Assembly (NCBI GenBank): GCA_001692895.1
Contig: KV748215.1
Span: forward strand, 62,001-126,000
Origin: Cenococcum geophilum 1.58
Lineage: Eukaryota > Ascomycota > Dothideomycetes > Gloniales > Gloniaceae
DNA length: 64,000 nucleotides
Direction: 5' to 3'
The notes beneath the pieces were generated by a model that saw only the letters and a program-made list of their open reading frames with translations, was not told the origin of the DNA and ran no database searches. Shown here piece after piece: positions 46,895-58,355 of the stretch. Positions within the stretch are counted from its first letter, which is position 1. Each line of letters opens with the position of its first letter. A program made the position numbers and the translations under genes.

Positions 46895-49560
46895 ACTAAA
46901 GAAAAATGGCAAACTAAGGCTATATATTAACTATAGGCAGTTAAACAGCATTACTAGGAAGGATAGGTATCCTTTACCCTTAATTAGCGAGATCTAAGAT
47001 AGGATAGGTAACGCGCAAATCTTTACGAAGATAGATCTAAGATAGGCGTACTATTAGATTAGAATTAAGGAAGGCAACGAATAGAAGGCAGCCTTTAGGT
47101 TAAAGGAAGGACTATATAAACTATTAGTTATATAATTTAGGCTTATAAACGCACTAGTAACGTTTTAGAAGCGTATTAATAATATATTAGGAGAACACTT
47201 AGATAAATTTATTATGGTATATCTTAACGATATTATTATCTACTTAATAACTAAGGAAAAACACGGGGAATACGTTAAATGGGTNTTAAAGAGACTATAA
47301 GAAGAACAGATGCTAGTAGCAATTAAGAAATGCGAGTTCTTTACTAGGAAGACAGATTTTATTAGATTTATTATTAAACTAGGCCAACTTAGTATAGATC
47401 TAAAGAAAATTAAGGCTATAGTAAATTGGCAAGAACTAGAGAACGTTACGCAGTTAAAATTATTCCTAAGGTTTTATAATTACTGCAGAAGGTTTATAGC
47501 GTAATAGTTAAAAGATATTAAACTATTTACGTGACTTATAAAGAAAGAGGAACTATAGGTATAGGGAGAGGAACAGCAAGAACTTTTTAAGAAAGTTAAA
47601 GAGTTATTTACCTAGAAGCTAGTTCTTAAGATCTATTAACTAGAATTAAAGACGGTTGTAGAAATAGATATATTAGACTATATACTAGGGGCATACTTTA
47701 TATAAAAACACTAAGATAGATAGCACCCAGTGGCATATTATAGTCGGAAGATAACACTACTAGAGTTAAACTATAATATCTATAACAAGGAGTTATTAGG
47801 TATAGTTACAGTACTAAAAAAATAGAGAGTATTCTTATAAGGTATAGAGAAACTATTTATAGTTAAGACGGATTATAAGAACCTAATAGGATTCCTAATA
47901 ATAAAGGAACTTAACTAAAGATAGGTAAGATAGGCGGAAATACTTACAGAATACTATTTTAAGATTTAGTATACTAAAGATACAGATAATACGTAAGTAG
48001 ATGCTCTAAGTTAAAAAGCTAAACTATAAAACGATAAGAAGCTATTAGGGGCTTTACTACAAAAAGATATAGACGGATTAATTAGGTATAATTATCCAAA
48101 AATTATAGTAACTTAGAAAAATAAGAAACTAAAAAGAATCTATAAGATACTAGAAAGCTTTTAGGTATAAAGAATTCTAAAAGTATAACTAGAAGATCTA
48201 TAAACGGATATATACGAACATTAAGAAATAAAGTATATCCTAAGAAGTATAGCAGAGTATTTCATAGAAGATTTCTATAGGGGAATAACTTAGGGATATA
48301 ATGGAGCTATAGGCTTAGTATTAAGACTTTAAAAGGAGTATATTATTAATAGAATCTAGGGACTAGTATAGAAAGTTATAAAGGAATATCTAGATTACTA
48401 AAGGAATAAACTAATAAGGCATAAGCTATATAGAGGGCTATAACCTATTAAAATACTAGAGAGACTATAGGAGGTTATATTATAGGACTTTATTATTAAG
48501 TTACCAAAATTAAGAGATCCTATTACTAGATAAGATTATAATATAATCTTAGTAATAATAAATAAGCTTATAAAGTAGGGATACTTTATAGCATATACAG
48601 AAGAAATATTAGCAGAAGACGTCGCTAGAATCTATATTAAAGAAGTATTTATAAGATATAGAGCACTAAGCAAAATTGTATTAGATAGAGATTTAAGATT
48701 TATAGCAGCATTTTAGAAGGTATTCTTAGCGGAATAAAAAGTTAGAGTAGTAACTTCTACCGCATATTATCCGCAGACAGATAGTTAAATAGAAAGATTA
48801 AATTAGATACTAGAGCAGTATCTAAAATATTATATCAATTATACGCAGAACAATTAGGTATTATTACTACTAGTTATATAGTTTATATATAATGCAATAC
48901 CTTAAGAAGGAATAGGCATATTACTATTTAAGGCAAATTANNGNTATAAGCTAANNATATNGTTNTNACNATAATAAGNNAAGAANANNAGTAGTATAGC
49001 TAAAGAAAGAATAAAGACGTTAATAAATCTTTATATAGACCTTATAGAATTAGTAAAGAAAGTATAAAAGAGAATAAAAAGGTACTATAATGCTAAGAGA
49101 TCTAAGGGACTAGATCTTAAGGAGGAAGATAAAGTATGGCTACTATATAAAAATTTTAAGAGTTAATAACTAAATAAGAAGTTAGACCACGTTAGACTAG
49201 GACCTTTTAAAATTATATAAAGGATTTCACTAGTTACGTTTAAGTTAGACCTACTAGCTAAAATAAAGACCTACCCTATATAGTATATCGCAATACTAGA
49301 GCTAGTATACGGGAATGTTAAGCCACTAGTTTATAAAGCAGACATATATAAAGGATAAGAAGAGGATAAATAGTAAATTTTAAAGATTATTAGTTATAAG
49401 GACGTTAATAATAAAATATAGTATAAGGTTAAGTGAATAGGCTACACTAAGACTACCTAGGAGCTATTAGAGAATTTAAAGAATGCTATAAAAAAGGTAT
49501 AGGAGTATTAGAAGAGATTAGGTTAGGTAGTATTAATAAAAAAGGATCGCTAAAGAATAA
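46895..49560 (+). pseudogene. pol: A2 pol, second part: RT, RNase H, integrase, chromodomain
   Basis: Resumes after H with [20 protein letters not shown] then [12 protein letters not shown], the best-preserved RT start in the window. RT continues to 47510 (CEFFTRKTDFIRFIIKLGQL, LKLFLRFYNYCRRFIA). RNase H is about 47650-48020, integrase about 48170-49300, and the chromodomain about 49360-49490 (YKVKxIGYTKTTxELLENLK). TAA/TAG stops throughout. N calls cluster at 48941-48990. Confidence 0.88.
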
Positions 49561-50180
49561 GTCACCTAAGGGGGACCTAAGAAGAGTAGTTGCCGAACTA
49601 CTTAGATCTATTTCCTTCTTAGTTAAAAGAGAATCCGTTCTTTTATTACTAAGTTTCTATAGACCCTATTTTATAAGTTTCTACTCCTTAAAATAAACCT
49701 TCTTATAAACCTTCTTAAGACGAAGTAACTAAGTAGACGCCGTAATACGAGCATCTAGGGCTTTTTATTCTGCGTTTTAGGAACGTTCTAACTTAGTAAA
49801 AGCCTAAAACAGTTTACTATCTAGCCGCGTAGCAGTAGATTAAATATAAAACCTTAAAACAAATTAATTAAGAAACTAGACAACTATTAAGAGTAATAGG
49901 TTACGTATATTTAGCATTAAAGGTAAAATAAACGTCGCAGGACAAATAAATATTCGCTTTAGTGCACTCTAAGTAAGAAAATGGTTATTATAAAGATGGG
50001 TTTACTAATGTAATATAAACTAACCCCTTTTTTAAATAATAAGAATATAGAGATAGTATAATCTTACTAAGAGACAGTATTATAGTAACAGTGTAAGCAC
50101 GATGTTAGGCGTATAAAGAAGAAATTGCTTTAGGTATAATAAGCAATAATATTAACTAAATTAATTAGACGGATATTATA
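49560..50180 (-). pseudogene. A2 antisense accessory ORF
   Basis: Same position and content as in A1: minus-strand frame between chromodomain and 3' LTR, with the same C-terminal basic helical block followed by SPL-type Ser/Pro segment. Borders are approximate. Degraded by TAA/TAG codons. Confidence 0.5.
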
Positions 50181-50245
50181 CCTCTAGTAAACGACTTAGA
50201 GATATTTTAAATCTTTAAGGATAAAGATAGAGAGGAGGGAGATGG

Positions 50246-50668
50246 TGTTACGGACGCTTTAAGTACAATATTATAACTACTTAGAGAAGAGTTAGAAGAA
50301 GCTAGTTAGTTAATTTAAGTATAGTTTAGAATAGAGCCGGTAGAACTATATAATAAGGAATAATAGCTAAGGTTATATAATGTGCTACGTATTAAACAAG
50401 AGGAATAAGAGGAACTTATATACCTTATATATAAGACGTATATTATATATAAGAAGGATTTTATAGGAGTATAGTTGTGTATTTAAAGGACCATAGTCCC
50501 TACCTAGATAGTTCCTTCCTTATAGTGATTCTTAGAATATAATTAGAGTTAATCTATTAGGCAACCACTCTACCAGTTATTATTATGTTGTTAACTTTAA
50601 CTTGCTTTACCTACACACCTAGCCTAATAATGAGCCTATTGTAGTTCCTACTACAAGGTTCTGTTATA
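50246..50668 (+). repeat. A2 3' LTR
   Basis: 423 bp, TGTTACGG...CTGTTATA, followed by the TSD GCGGA (50669-50673). Confidence 0.92.
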
Positions 50669-50673
50669 GCGGA

Positions 50674-53600
50674 GGTAGTGTTTTAATAACGCATTTAGAC
50701 GCTCTATTAGCCCATCTATTTATAGGTAAAAGGTAATACTTATCCTTTATTGTATTTTTAATAAGAGATAGAATAAAGACTAAAATATACTATTAAATAC
50801 GGTACCTCTATTAGATATAATTCCCCTTAGCGTACTAAATAAGAGCCATTATTTTAAAAATAGGTCTGCTAGGTCTGCTACTATAATCATTACTATAATA
50901 GTAAAGTACCCTAAGAACTTTATATATCTATTAATAATTATTAGGATAGTATTAGCAACCTCTTTTATTCTTATTTTAGTAGGGGGTAAGCTTATTATAA
51001 AATTTATTGTTAATTCTAATATAGGTCCCTATAGAATAGAAAGCACTAATAACTTGCCATATAGGCAATATCTAGATATCTATATCCTTTAGTACGTATT
51101 ATATCTTAATATATAGTCCTTAACCTCTTTAGATATTCTATTCTAAAAGTATTTCCTTTAAACGGCCTTAAGGATTCTATTGGCACCGTAGTAACCCCTA
51201 AAAAGGTTATTATAGAAAACCTTTAGAATTTCGTCTTAAACCGCTTAGTCCTTTAGGATATATATAGCACCCTTAAAGCATAATAGACCCTTTTAGTCTT
51301 GCTGCTATAGCTTCTTAATAACTCTAGCTAAGTTAGTCTCTATTATATTTTTCTACCTCTCCTTAAAAATAAAGGCGTCCCTTTATTATACTTAAAGAAG
51401 AAGATTTAAAAAGGTTTTATATAGATTGCTTACTTCCGTTTTACCTACCGCTATTATAATATTATAAATATAATGCATAGTACGAGATATTTTAAACTAT
51501 TAGTGCTAGCAAATTCTCTTACTATTATATAGTATACTATACTACGGATAGGCATCTCGCTTATTCCCCTTAGATTTAGATACTTGCAGCTAATACGCCA
51601 TTAAGTTAAAGGTGCCGTAATACCCCTAGCACATTCTATAGAATTCTCGCTAATTCTAAAGTACGCTAACTTTATAATATCTACCTAGCCTATAACCTAG
51701 TCTATAACTATATCCTACGGCTCTATAATTATAGCGCTTTATAGCTATATTGCTAGGACCTCTACCCTATTACGAAATTCTATAGTTCTAGAAAAAGAGT
51801 CTTCTTTTTTTTAAGCAAATTTTGTAATATAGGGATTATTTCCCCTATGCTATCCTAGATCCTTCCTATCTTATAATCCAGACGTCTTAATAACCTATTA
51901 ATGGGATTTGTCTTTCCTAGGCGGTATATAATTTTAAAATTATACTATAATAGTGCCTCTGCCTATCTAGCTTATTAACCGCTTAATACCTTTATAGTTA
52001 TAAAGTATTCTAAGTTATTATAGTCTGTAAGGACTTTAATAGGGTAATTACTTTCTATATAATAATGTTGTTAGTGCTTTATTGCTATAACTATCGCAAG
52101 TAATTTTTAGTCGCGTGTTATATAACGCTATTTTATAGGGGTTATTTTCCTTAACTAAAACGCCATAGGATGCTATTCTCTGTCTTTTAATTAAGATATA
52201 ATTACCCCTAGGGTAAAGCTAGATATATCTATTTTAAGGTATATATATAGCTTTTAATAGAAGTATATTAGAATAGGCGCCGACGTAAATAAATCCTTTA
52301 ACTAGTCTATAGCCTACTTAGTAGCTTCCCTAAATATAAAGGGTCCTAACTTCTTACCATTCTTAAATCCTTTTAGTAGATTAGTAATTAGGAGTATTAC
52401 TTATAAATAATAAATAATAAACGTTTAGTAGAAGTTCGCCGTATCTAAGAAAACTTACACATCTCTAAATGTTATAGGGTAGGGCTATTCCCTAATAGCG
52501 TCTACCTAACCTTTCTCTATTAACACTCCGTTAACGCTAGTAATAAAGCCTAGAAAATTAATGCTAGTAGTATAGAATATATACTTTATTAGGTTTATAT
52601 AGAGCTTATATTCCCACAGTCTTTCTAGTACTATTCGCACGTAGTACGTATATACTTCGTAGTTATTAGAGTAGACTATAATATTATTAAGGTAGACTAT
52701 ATATATTATATCTAATAGGCCTAAAATATCGCCGGTGCGTTAGTAAGCCTAAATAGTATTACTAGGTACTTAAAGTGGCCATACTATATTTAGAACGCCG
52801 TTTTTAACTTATTGCCGGCTTTAATCCAGATTTAATGGTATATATCTTTTAGATCTAATTTTATAAATATCTTTATACCTAATAGTCTATTAATAAGCTC
52901 CCCTATTAAGGGTAATAGGTAATAATTCTTTATAGTAATCTTATTTAGCGCCTAATAGTCAATATAGAGGTAAAGGGTCTTGTCCTTCTTAGGTATAAAT
53001 ATAATTAGTGCCCCTACTAGGCTTATAGAGGGCCAAATCCATCCTTTTTAAAGATTGTCTATTATATATTAACGTAGTACTACTAGCTTATTTTCTAATA
53101 GGTTATATAATAGTCTAAAAGGAGGTTGTTTATCCCCTATATCTATTTTATATTTAACTAATATAGGGTTAAGTAAGGTTTATATAGCCTCTTTACTAAA
53201 AACATCCTCTAAGTCTATATATTCTTATCCCTTACATTGTTGTTTACGTCCTATAAATTGTGGCCCGTGCGTGCCAATCAATAAGCTGCATTCCCAGGCG
53301 GTCAATCGTTCTGCCGCATCACCAAAGTTTTGAGCTGCCTCTGCGCCCGCGCCCGCGCCCGCGCCCGGTAAGACTGAATTAACACCTGCTTCGCATCCAA
53401 GAGCCTGCAATTATAGAGCGTCGCGGCGGTCAGTCAATTAACTCTACAGCTAGCTCTATAATTGCCAATCGCGTCGACAGATCTACTCGTAGAGAGCCCT
53501 CAGCATTATGGGCTCGCACTTTGATGTTCTTGATCGCGCGCACGGGCCACATTTTATATCACATTAACAATGTAAGGGATAGAATCTCTAGTTTTTTAAC

Positions 53601-55309
53601 TACGTATAACCAGATATCCGAAAATAAATATTTTATGTCTCCGTTCTTAGTATTAAAAGTAGTATATATAGTATATACCTACCCTTCTTCTTATATATAG
53701 TTTAAGAAAGTCTTTTAATCTTTAACTATAATGCGTAGTTAAGATTTCTAATGTCAATATAAGGCTAAAGGCTAATTAATATCCGGATTAACTTAGTAAA
53801 GCCATAGGTATCTCAAAATAAGGTTATACCCCTTAATTTCTACGGCATAGAAGCGTATCTCCTGCGTATTTTATAGACTATTGCGGTCTTAGCTAGCCAC
53901 GGAAAAAGCCTATTCCCTATAGTATATAATTTAGTGGCTTCTAATACTTTAAATAGTACGCATTTATAAGCTGCTAAGGTCTAAATCTAATTCTTTTACT
54001 AGTAATTAAGAAATAAACCCTATAGTCGCGCCGCTATCTATAAGGTAGTCTTATATTACCTATTTATTATTAACTTAAATAGAGATAGGAATAACTATAT
54101 AGCAGCTTGCTTCCTCTTTCTCTTACTAGCCTAGCATAAGGGAGTAAAGATTTATTAGGCTTTTTCTTTTCCTAATTAATCTAACTCTTATTTTTTCTAC
54201 CTATAGAAGCGCTTTATATAGCCCTTTTTACCGCAGTTATAATAAACGCGTAACTCTTAGTTCTACTTATTCGGATTAGGTTTTTACCTATTATTATTTT
54301 AGGGCTAACTAGCGTTGCTTTAGGGCTTTAAAGCCTACTTACGTTATTCTTTTATAGAGTGGTTAGGTTAGAATTTACCCCTATTATTAAAGCTAGGTCT
54401 AGTCCTACGCTCTTTATTATTAGCGTCTTATTCCTTTTACTTGCCTAAATAGTCTCTTTTAGTATTCTTAATCCAAGTAGCTTTAAAGATAAGCTTTTCT
54501 TAAAAAGTAAGAATTTCGCCCTTCTCCTATATGGCCTATTAAATCTTAGGTTATAACTTAGTAAGTAGCTAGTAAAGTTATATAGTATTATTTTATAGGT
54601 TTAAGTAGGGTATATTATCTTCTAGTTCTTCTAAGTAGTTTATAAACTGGACTACACTCTAACCTTCTTGCTGTTTAGCATTATAGTATTACTAGTTATA
54701 ATCTATCCCTTAATTAGTAGGGTCTTAAACCTAATTAACTAACTAGGACTTAAGTTTACTAAATTTAAGGGGTATAGTAAGTTTCTTCTTATAGCGTGTC
54801 TATAAACTCTTAATAGTGCTATATAGGAAGGTAGAAGTAATTAGTGTCTAATTATACTTATTAGAGTAACGTTTTAGATCTAGCTAAAACTTAGTTTTAT
54901 ATTAACGGATAAAATAATTACAGTTCTAGAGACTATTACTATAATACTTATTAGGTTCCTTTATACAGAATTTAGGTTTTTCTAATATTACTATATAGTA
55001 TAGCGTTACCCCTTTAAGTCTGCTTTGTGTCTAGGGTATTTATACTTCCCCTAATTATCCTTATAATTATTCTTAGTAGTCTTAATATACTTATCTTAAT
55101 TATATCTCTAACTCCTTTATTTTTTATAGGGTCTTATATAGCGACCGCTTTAATAACTCCCTAGCGGTAATTATTTTTAAGGACTTTATAAGGTTAGACA
55201 GACTAGCTATAGCTTCTTTATAGAAAAAGGGAATACGCTCCTCTAGGGAGACTCTCTAAGCCTCTTGCGGTGGGGGCGTCGTTTTAGGAGGTAAGGAGAT
55301 ATAGCCCAT
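50674..55309 (-). pseudogene. pol: C1 gag-pol: gag, CCHC, protease, RT, RNase H, integrase
   Basis: Gag starts at 55309 (MGYISLPPKTTPPPQEA). A CCHC knuckle reads YYNCGKKGYIKRFYR near 54250-54200, with two ligands changed C to Y. Protease YLIDSGATIGFIS lies near 54050-54010. RT at about 53100-52600 reads ALIIFIPKKDKTLYLYIDY, FIKLDLKDIYHxIWIKAGNK and RLTNAPAIF. RNase H is about 52550-51900. Integrase follows to 50674, where A2 interrupts it; the remainder is at 39933-40632. A MITE (53228-53579) splits the region before RT. TAA/TAG stops throughout. Confidence 0.88.
53228..53579. mobile_element. 352-bp GC-rich MITE in C1
   Basis: Terminal inverted repeats TCCCTTACATTGTT / AACAATGTAAGGGA, flanked by TA (53226-53227, 53580-53581). 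The interior is GC-rich, with a CGCCCG repeat at 53346-53368, and free of RIP decay. No transposase. It shares the TCCCTTA terminus and TA target with the MITE at 39516-39654, but not the interior. The 61-codon minus-strand frame inside it is probably chance. Confidence 0.82.
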
Positions 55310-55365
55310 TATCGTTAATTAATAGCCGTATATTCCTTCTATAAAGAATTAAAAGTAATTAGAAT

Positions 55366-55683
55366 TATAAAAGGCCAGTTTAACTAAAATATATAATTAT
55401 TTAATTAACAGTATAGAATAAGAGTTATAGGTAAGTAGAAGATAAGTTAAGGTAGAACGATCTTTATAAATAAAGGATAAATACTTTTTAACCTCTTTTA
55501 TTTAGAGACTAATTACTAGTTCTTCTCTAGAGGAGAACTAGCTCCCTATATAATCCTTTTAAGATGCTAGCAAAACCCTTTACCCCTTATTTGTCTAACC
55601 GTGTCTTTTAAAACATAGATAGAATATAGATAAGACCTCCTTCTATCTTATCTAATATATACCTTTTAGGGAATTCCGTTATA
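55366..55683 (-). repeat. C1 5' LTR
   Basis: 318 bp, plus-strand ends TATAAAAGGCC and TCCGTTATA (RIP forms of TG...CA). It aligns with the C2 LTR at 56041-56370. On its left is the gag leader of C1, so it is the 5' LTR of a minus-strand element. The right flank TAGAC (55684-55688) should be the TSD; the left partner is outside the window. Confidence 0.85.
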
Positions 55684-56040
55684 TAGACTTCTAGTAAAGA
55701 GATAATAAAAAGTAAAAGGATAGAAATAAAACTATAGAAAGGACAGGGATAGGCGTTAGGATTTCTTTTTACTGTTTTTTTTACTGTTTTCTTACTACCT
55801 AATAGTTGTTAGCAACCTAGTATTTTATTATTAGGAAAACGGGAGAGTAGTAAGGGCTAGCCTGGGGCCAGCCCTAGGTCATTTTAGCTAGATCGCTAAT
55901 CTACTTATATATACTTCTTTACGCTAGCCTAGGGCCCTATTAGCAATATTATTTTAAAAAAATATATAATATATCTTTTTACTATAATATTTTATATAAC
56001 TGTAATATTTACATAATAATAATAATAAAATTTAAAATTT
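55684..56040. other. Sequence between C1 and C2, no element recognised
   Basis: The only block not assigned to an element. It is very AT-rich at the right end (ATAATAATAATAATAAAATT). In the middle are two related GC phrases, GGGCTAGCCTGGGGCCAGCC (55855-55880) and GCTAGCCTAGGGCCC (55924-55938), which can fold. No gene. It may be original intergenic DNA or an older decayed repeat. Confidence 0.5.
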
Positions 56041-56370
56041 TATAAGAGGCCAGCCTAATTGGAACGTATAATTATCTAATTAATAGTGTTACCGGTAAGT
56101 AAAAGGTAAGTTAAAGGTAAATAAAAGGTAAGTTAAAGGCAGAATAAGTTTTATATATTAAAGGATAAATACTTTTAACCACTTCTATTTAGAGACTAAT
56201 TGCTAGTTCTTCTCTAGAGGGGAACCTACTTTCTATATATTTCTTTTAAGATGCTAATAAAACCTTTCGCCCTTAATCTGTCTAACTATGTTTTCTAGAA
56301 CATAGATAGGATATAGATAAAACCTCCTACCGTCTTATCGGATATATACCTCTTAGGGGATTCTGTTATA
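56041..56370 (-). repeat. C2 3' LTR
   Basis: 330 bp, TATAAGAGGCC...TTCTGTTATA, similar to 55366-55683. The minus strand just before it reads AAAAGGGAAGGCAAT (56371-56386), a polypurine tract, which fixes it as the 3' LTR. Confidence 0.86.
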
Positions 56371-56386
56371 ATTGCCTTCCCTTTTA

Positions 56387-57122
56387 GGGTCTTAGTTCTC
56401 TAAGACTTCGCCTTTACTAAGCTTTTATAGAGTTCTAGCTAAAACTACTAGGGAAACCCTTAGTAGAAAGGTACTTTATAATGCGACTTATCGCTAGCTC
56501 TTTACTAGCGCGGAACTTTACTTTATCTTTTATTCCTCTGCTCTTCTCCTACCCTAGCTCCTTATAGTGTTTTCGTAATAGGATTTTAATAATAGTAATA
56601 AAAATTTGGTAGGATTTACCTCTCTAATTTTAGGAATTTGTTATAAATAGATTTAGAGGTTATCCGGTACGACGCGTTAACTAACCACTATTCCTATTTA
56701 CCTAAATAGGCTTTAATAATAACGTCTTTTATTTTATTTTCTTTTTGTTTATAAGTTATCGTCTCTCCCTTATCCTTTTATTAATAACACTATTTATCTC
56801 GTTCTTAAATAGGCTGTTTTTATTATATCTTGCCTTTTAGCTTCTATATCTTTAGCCGTACTTCTATTACTACCTTATTATCTTTTCTTAACGTGTTTAT
56901 AAGTAATAGGATCCCTACCTTATCTCTTATAACAATGCTAACTTCTTAGAGTATTCTCTTATAATGGCTTATGGTCCTTCTACGTGTCCCTAAACCGGCA
57001 GCAGTATTATTAATCTCCCGGTAACGCCCTAGATAGCGTCTATTACTCCTACAGCAGTTTCCCTAAAATGCTATTGTTGCTACGTTTATGCTCTTACGTA
57101 GGATCCTTCCTACGTCTATAAG
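56387..57122. other. C2 region between the LTR and the antisense gene
   Basis: Homologous to C1 left of 5338 where they overlap. It would be the promoter side of the antisense gene. Short CG-rich phrases remain; I see no second gene or defined promoter. Confidence 0.5.
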
Positions 57123-57781
57123 ATGCCTTGCTCCGGCGAAAATAAATCTAAGTACTCCTATTATCGCAGCAGGAGAAAGACCTGCGTCCTAGTATTTCCC
57201 ATTCCGTCCTATTCTAGATTTCGCTAATTATACTAGATCCCTACTATCTATACGTATAAGACTTATAGGCTCTAACGCGCCATCTAAGATTTCCGCTAAT
57301 ATCCTAATAGTGACAGGCGGGGATAGAAGGTGTCTTCCCTTGCTTATAGACTCTTTAATTCTATAAGGGTTTCTATTGCTATGGAGATATAATATTCTTA
57401 GATATACAGTGTCTAGGAGTGCATATACGAACAGCTTGTCCTTATTAATAATAATATTCGTACTCTTACGCGGGCTACTTTAGCTAGGTGAGTTTCTCTA
57501 GTGACTTGCTTGGGAACTATGCTAACTCCTTTAGCTAATATCTCTCTAATCCCTACTTAGACGCCGATTTGGAACCTAGGGATACTAAGGATAGTAATAA
57601 AGGTTAAGATAAACGTTCTCCTTGCTAGTCTCCTACCCGTACTGGTTCTTCCAGTACCTATTATTTTAAGAAGAATATTAGTGAAAGTACTAATGCTTCT
57701 AGGGATAGAGGAGCTAATAATACTATTAATAATAACGTTAAGATAGAAGAGGAGGCTCCTATTACTGCTGCTAGTGTTTAA
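57123..57781 (+). pseudogene. C2 antisense accessory gene, two exons, RIP-degraded
   Basis: ATG 57123; exon 1 57123-57487; intron 57488-57534 (47 bp, GTGAGT donor, TGCTAAC branch-like site, TTAG acceptor); exon 2 57535-57781 ending TAA. Spliced length 612 nt, 203 codons, as in C1. It begins MPCSGENKSKYSYYRSRRKT then CV, continues with a Leu/Arg/Ile-rich middle that could be helical, and ends NNVKIEEEAPITAASV. Without intron removal the second half is out of frame. That both copies keep identical exon phase despite many transitions supports a real spliced gene. The function is unknown; a Cys-rich DNA-binding-like start is only inferred. Confidence 0.7.
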
Positions 57782-58355
57782 GTTATTACCTAGCTCTTTT
57801 CTTCTTCTTATAGAATAGCTTTATATAGTGCCTCTTAGGTGCCTCTAGGATGCCCTATTATTAGGAATTAACTTTATACTTTAGGGATGCCTTTGTTTTA
57901 AGCTTCGGTAACAATCTATATAAACGCAGTGCACTACTATAATCCCCATATGTGATAAACGGGTAGTGTTTCTATAGGTGCCTTATAATTTCTTATAATT
58001 TCTAATTCTTTATAGGCTATCCTTTTGCTCCTCTTTATACCATTAACTCTACTATATATCTCTAGTGCCAGGCTAGATACTCTTCTTTTATTTCTAGGAG
58101 ATCTTTCTAAATCCCCAAGGCCACTTTTTATAGTGCTACTACTCCTTCTTATATAGCGTCTTCTTTAAATAGTATCCCTAGTAGTTCTCCTGTGGATCCT
58201 TATAGGCTTCCTCTTACAGGATTCTAGGATCCCTATTATAATAGCAAAACGTTTCCGTTCTTAATGCCTGTACTTAATTCTATAGTTTTAATTTACGGGG
58301 TTTTCCCTATTGCTTTACCTATAGCATATCCGGAACCATTTCTAAGTCTTTACCT
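57782..58355. other. C2 sequence between antisense gene and chromodomain
   Basis: Matches 5997-6575 of C1. It probably holds the converging 3' ends of pol and the antisense gene. No further gene seen. Confidence 0.5.

Larger units (their letters stand above)
40633..50668 (+). mobile_element. Ty3/Gypsy chromovirus family A, copy A2 (complete, interrupted)
   Basis: LTRs 40633-41055 and 50246-50668 (423 bp each), TSD GCGGA (40628-40632, 50669-50673). C2 at about 59055 has the empty site. Collinear with A1 but lacking B and the solo LTR. It carries element H (44758-46886) in the pol region just before RT. Net length about 7.9 kb. Confidence 0.94.
5004..55683 (-). mobile_element. Ty3/Gypsy chromovirus family C, copy C1 (host of the main nest)
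   Basis: The element body survives in three pieces: 5004-6575, 39933-40632 and 50674-55683. These are collinear with C2 (56785-58355, 58356-59054 and 59055 onward). The order on the minus strand is 5' LTR 55366-55683, gag start at 55309, CCHC knuckle, protease, RT, RNase H, integrase, chromodomain (about 40140-39933), then an antisense accessory gene (5338-5996). Interruptions are D at 6576-39927, A2 at 40633-50668, a MITE at 53228-53579 and A0 at the left. The 3' LTR is outside the window. It is the oldest layer of the nest here because everything else sits in it. Confidence 0.9.

Noticed and set aside
53225-53410. 61-aa minus-strand frame with Ala/Gly repeat
   Set aside because: It lies inside a MITE, crosses its terminal repeat and codes a CGCCCG repeat; no evidence of a gene.
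55684-56040. Host gene or tRNA between C1 and C2
   Set aside because: Too short and AT-rich, no open frame, no tRNA-like boxes A and B that I could see.
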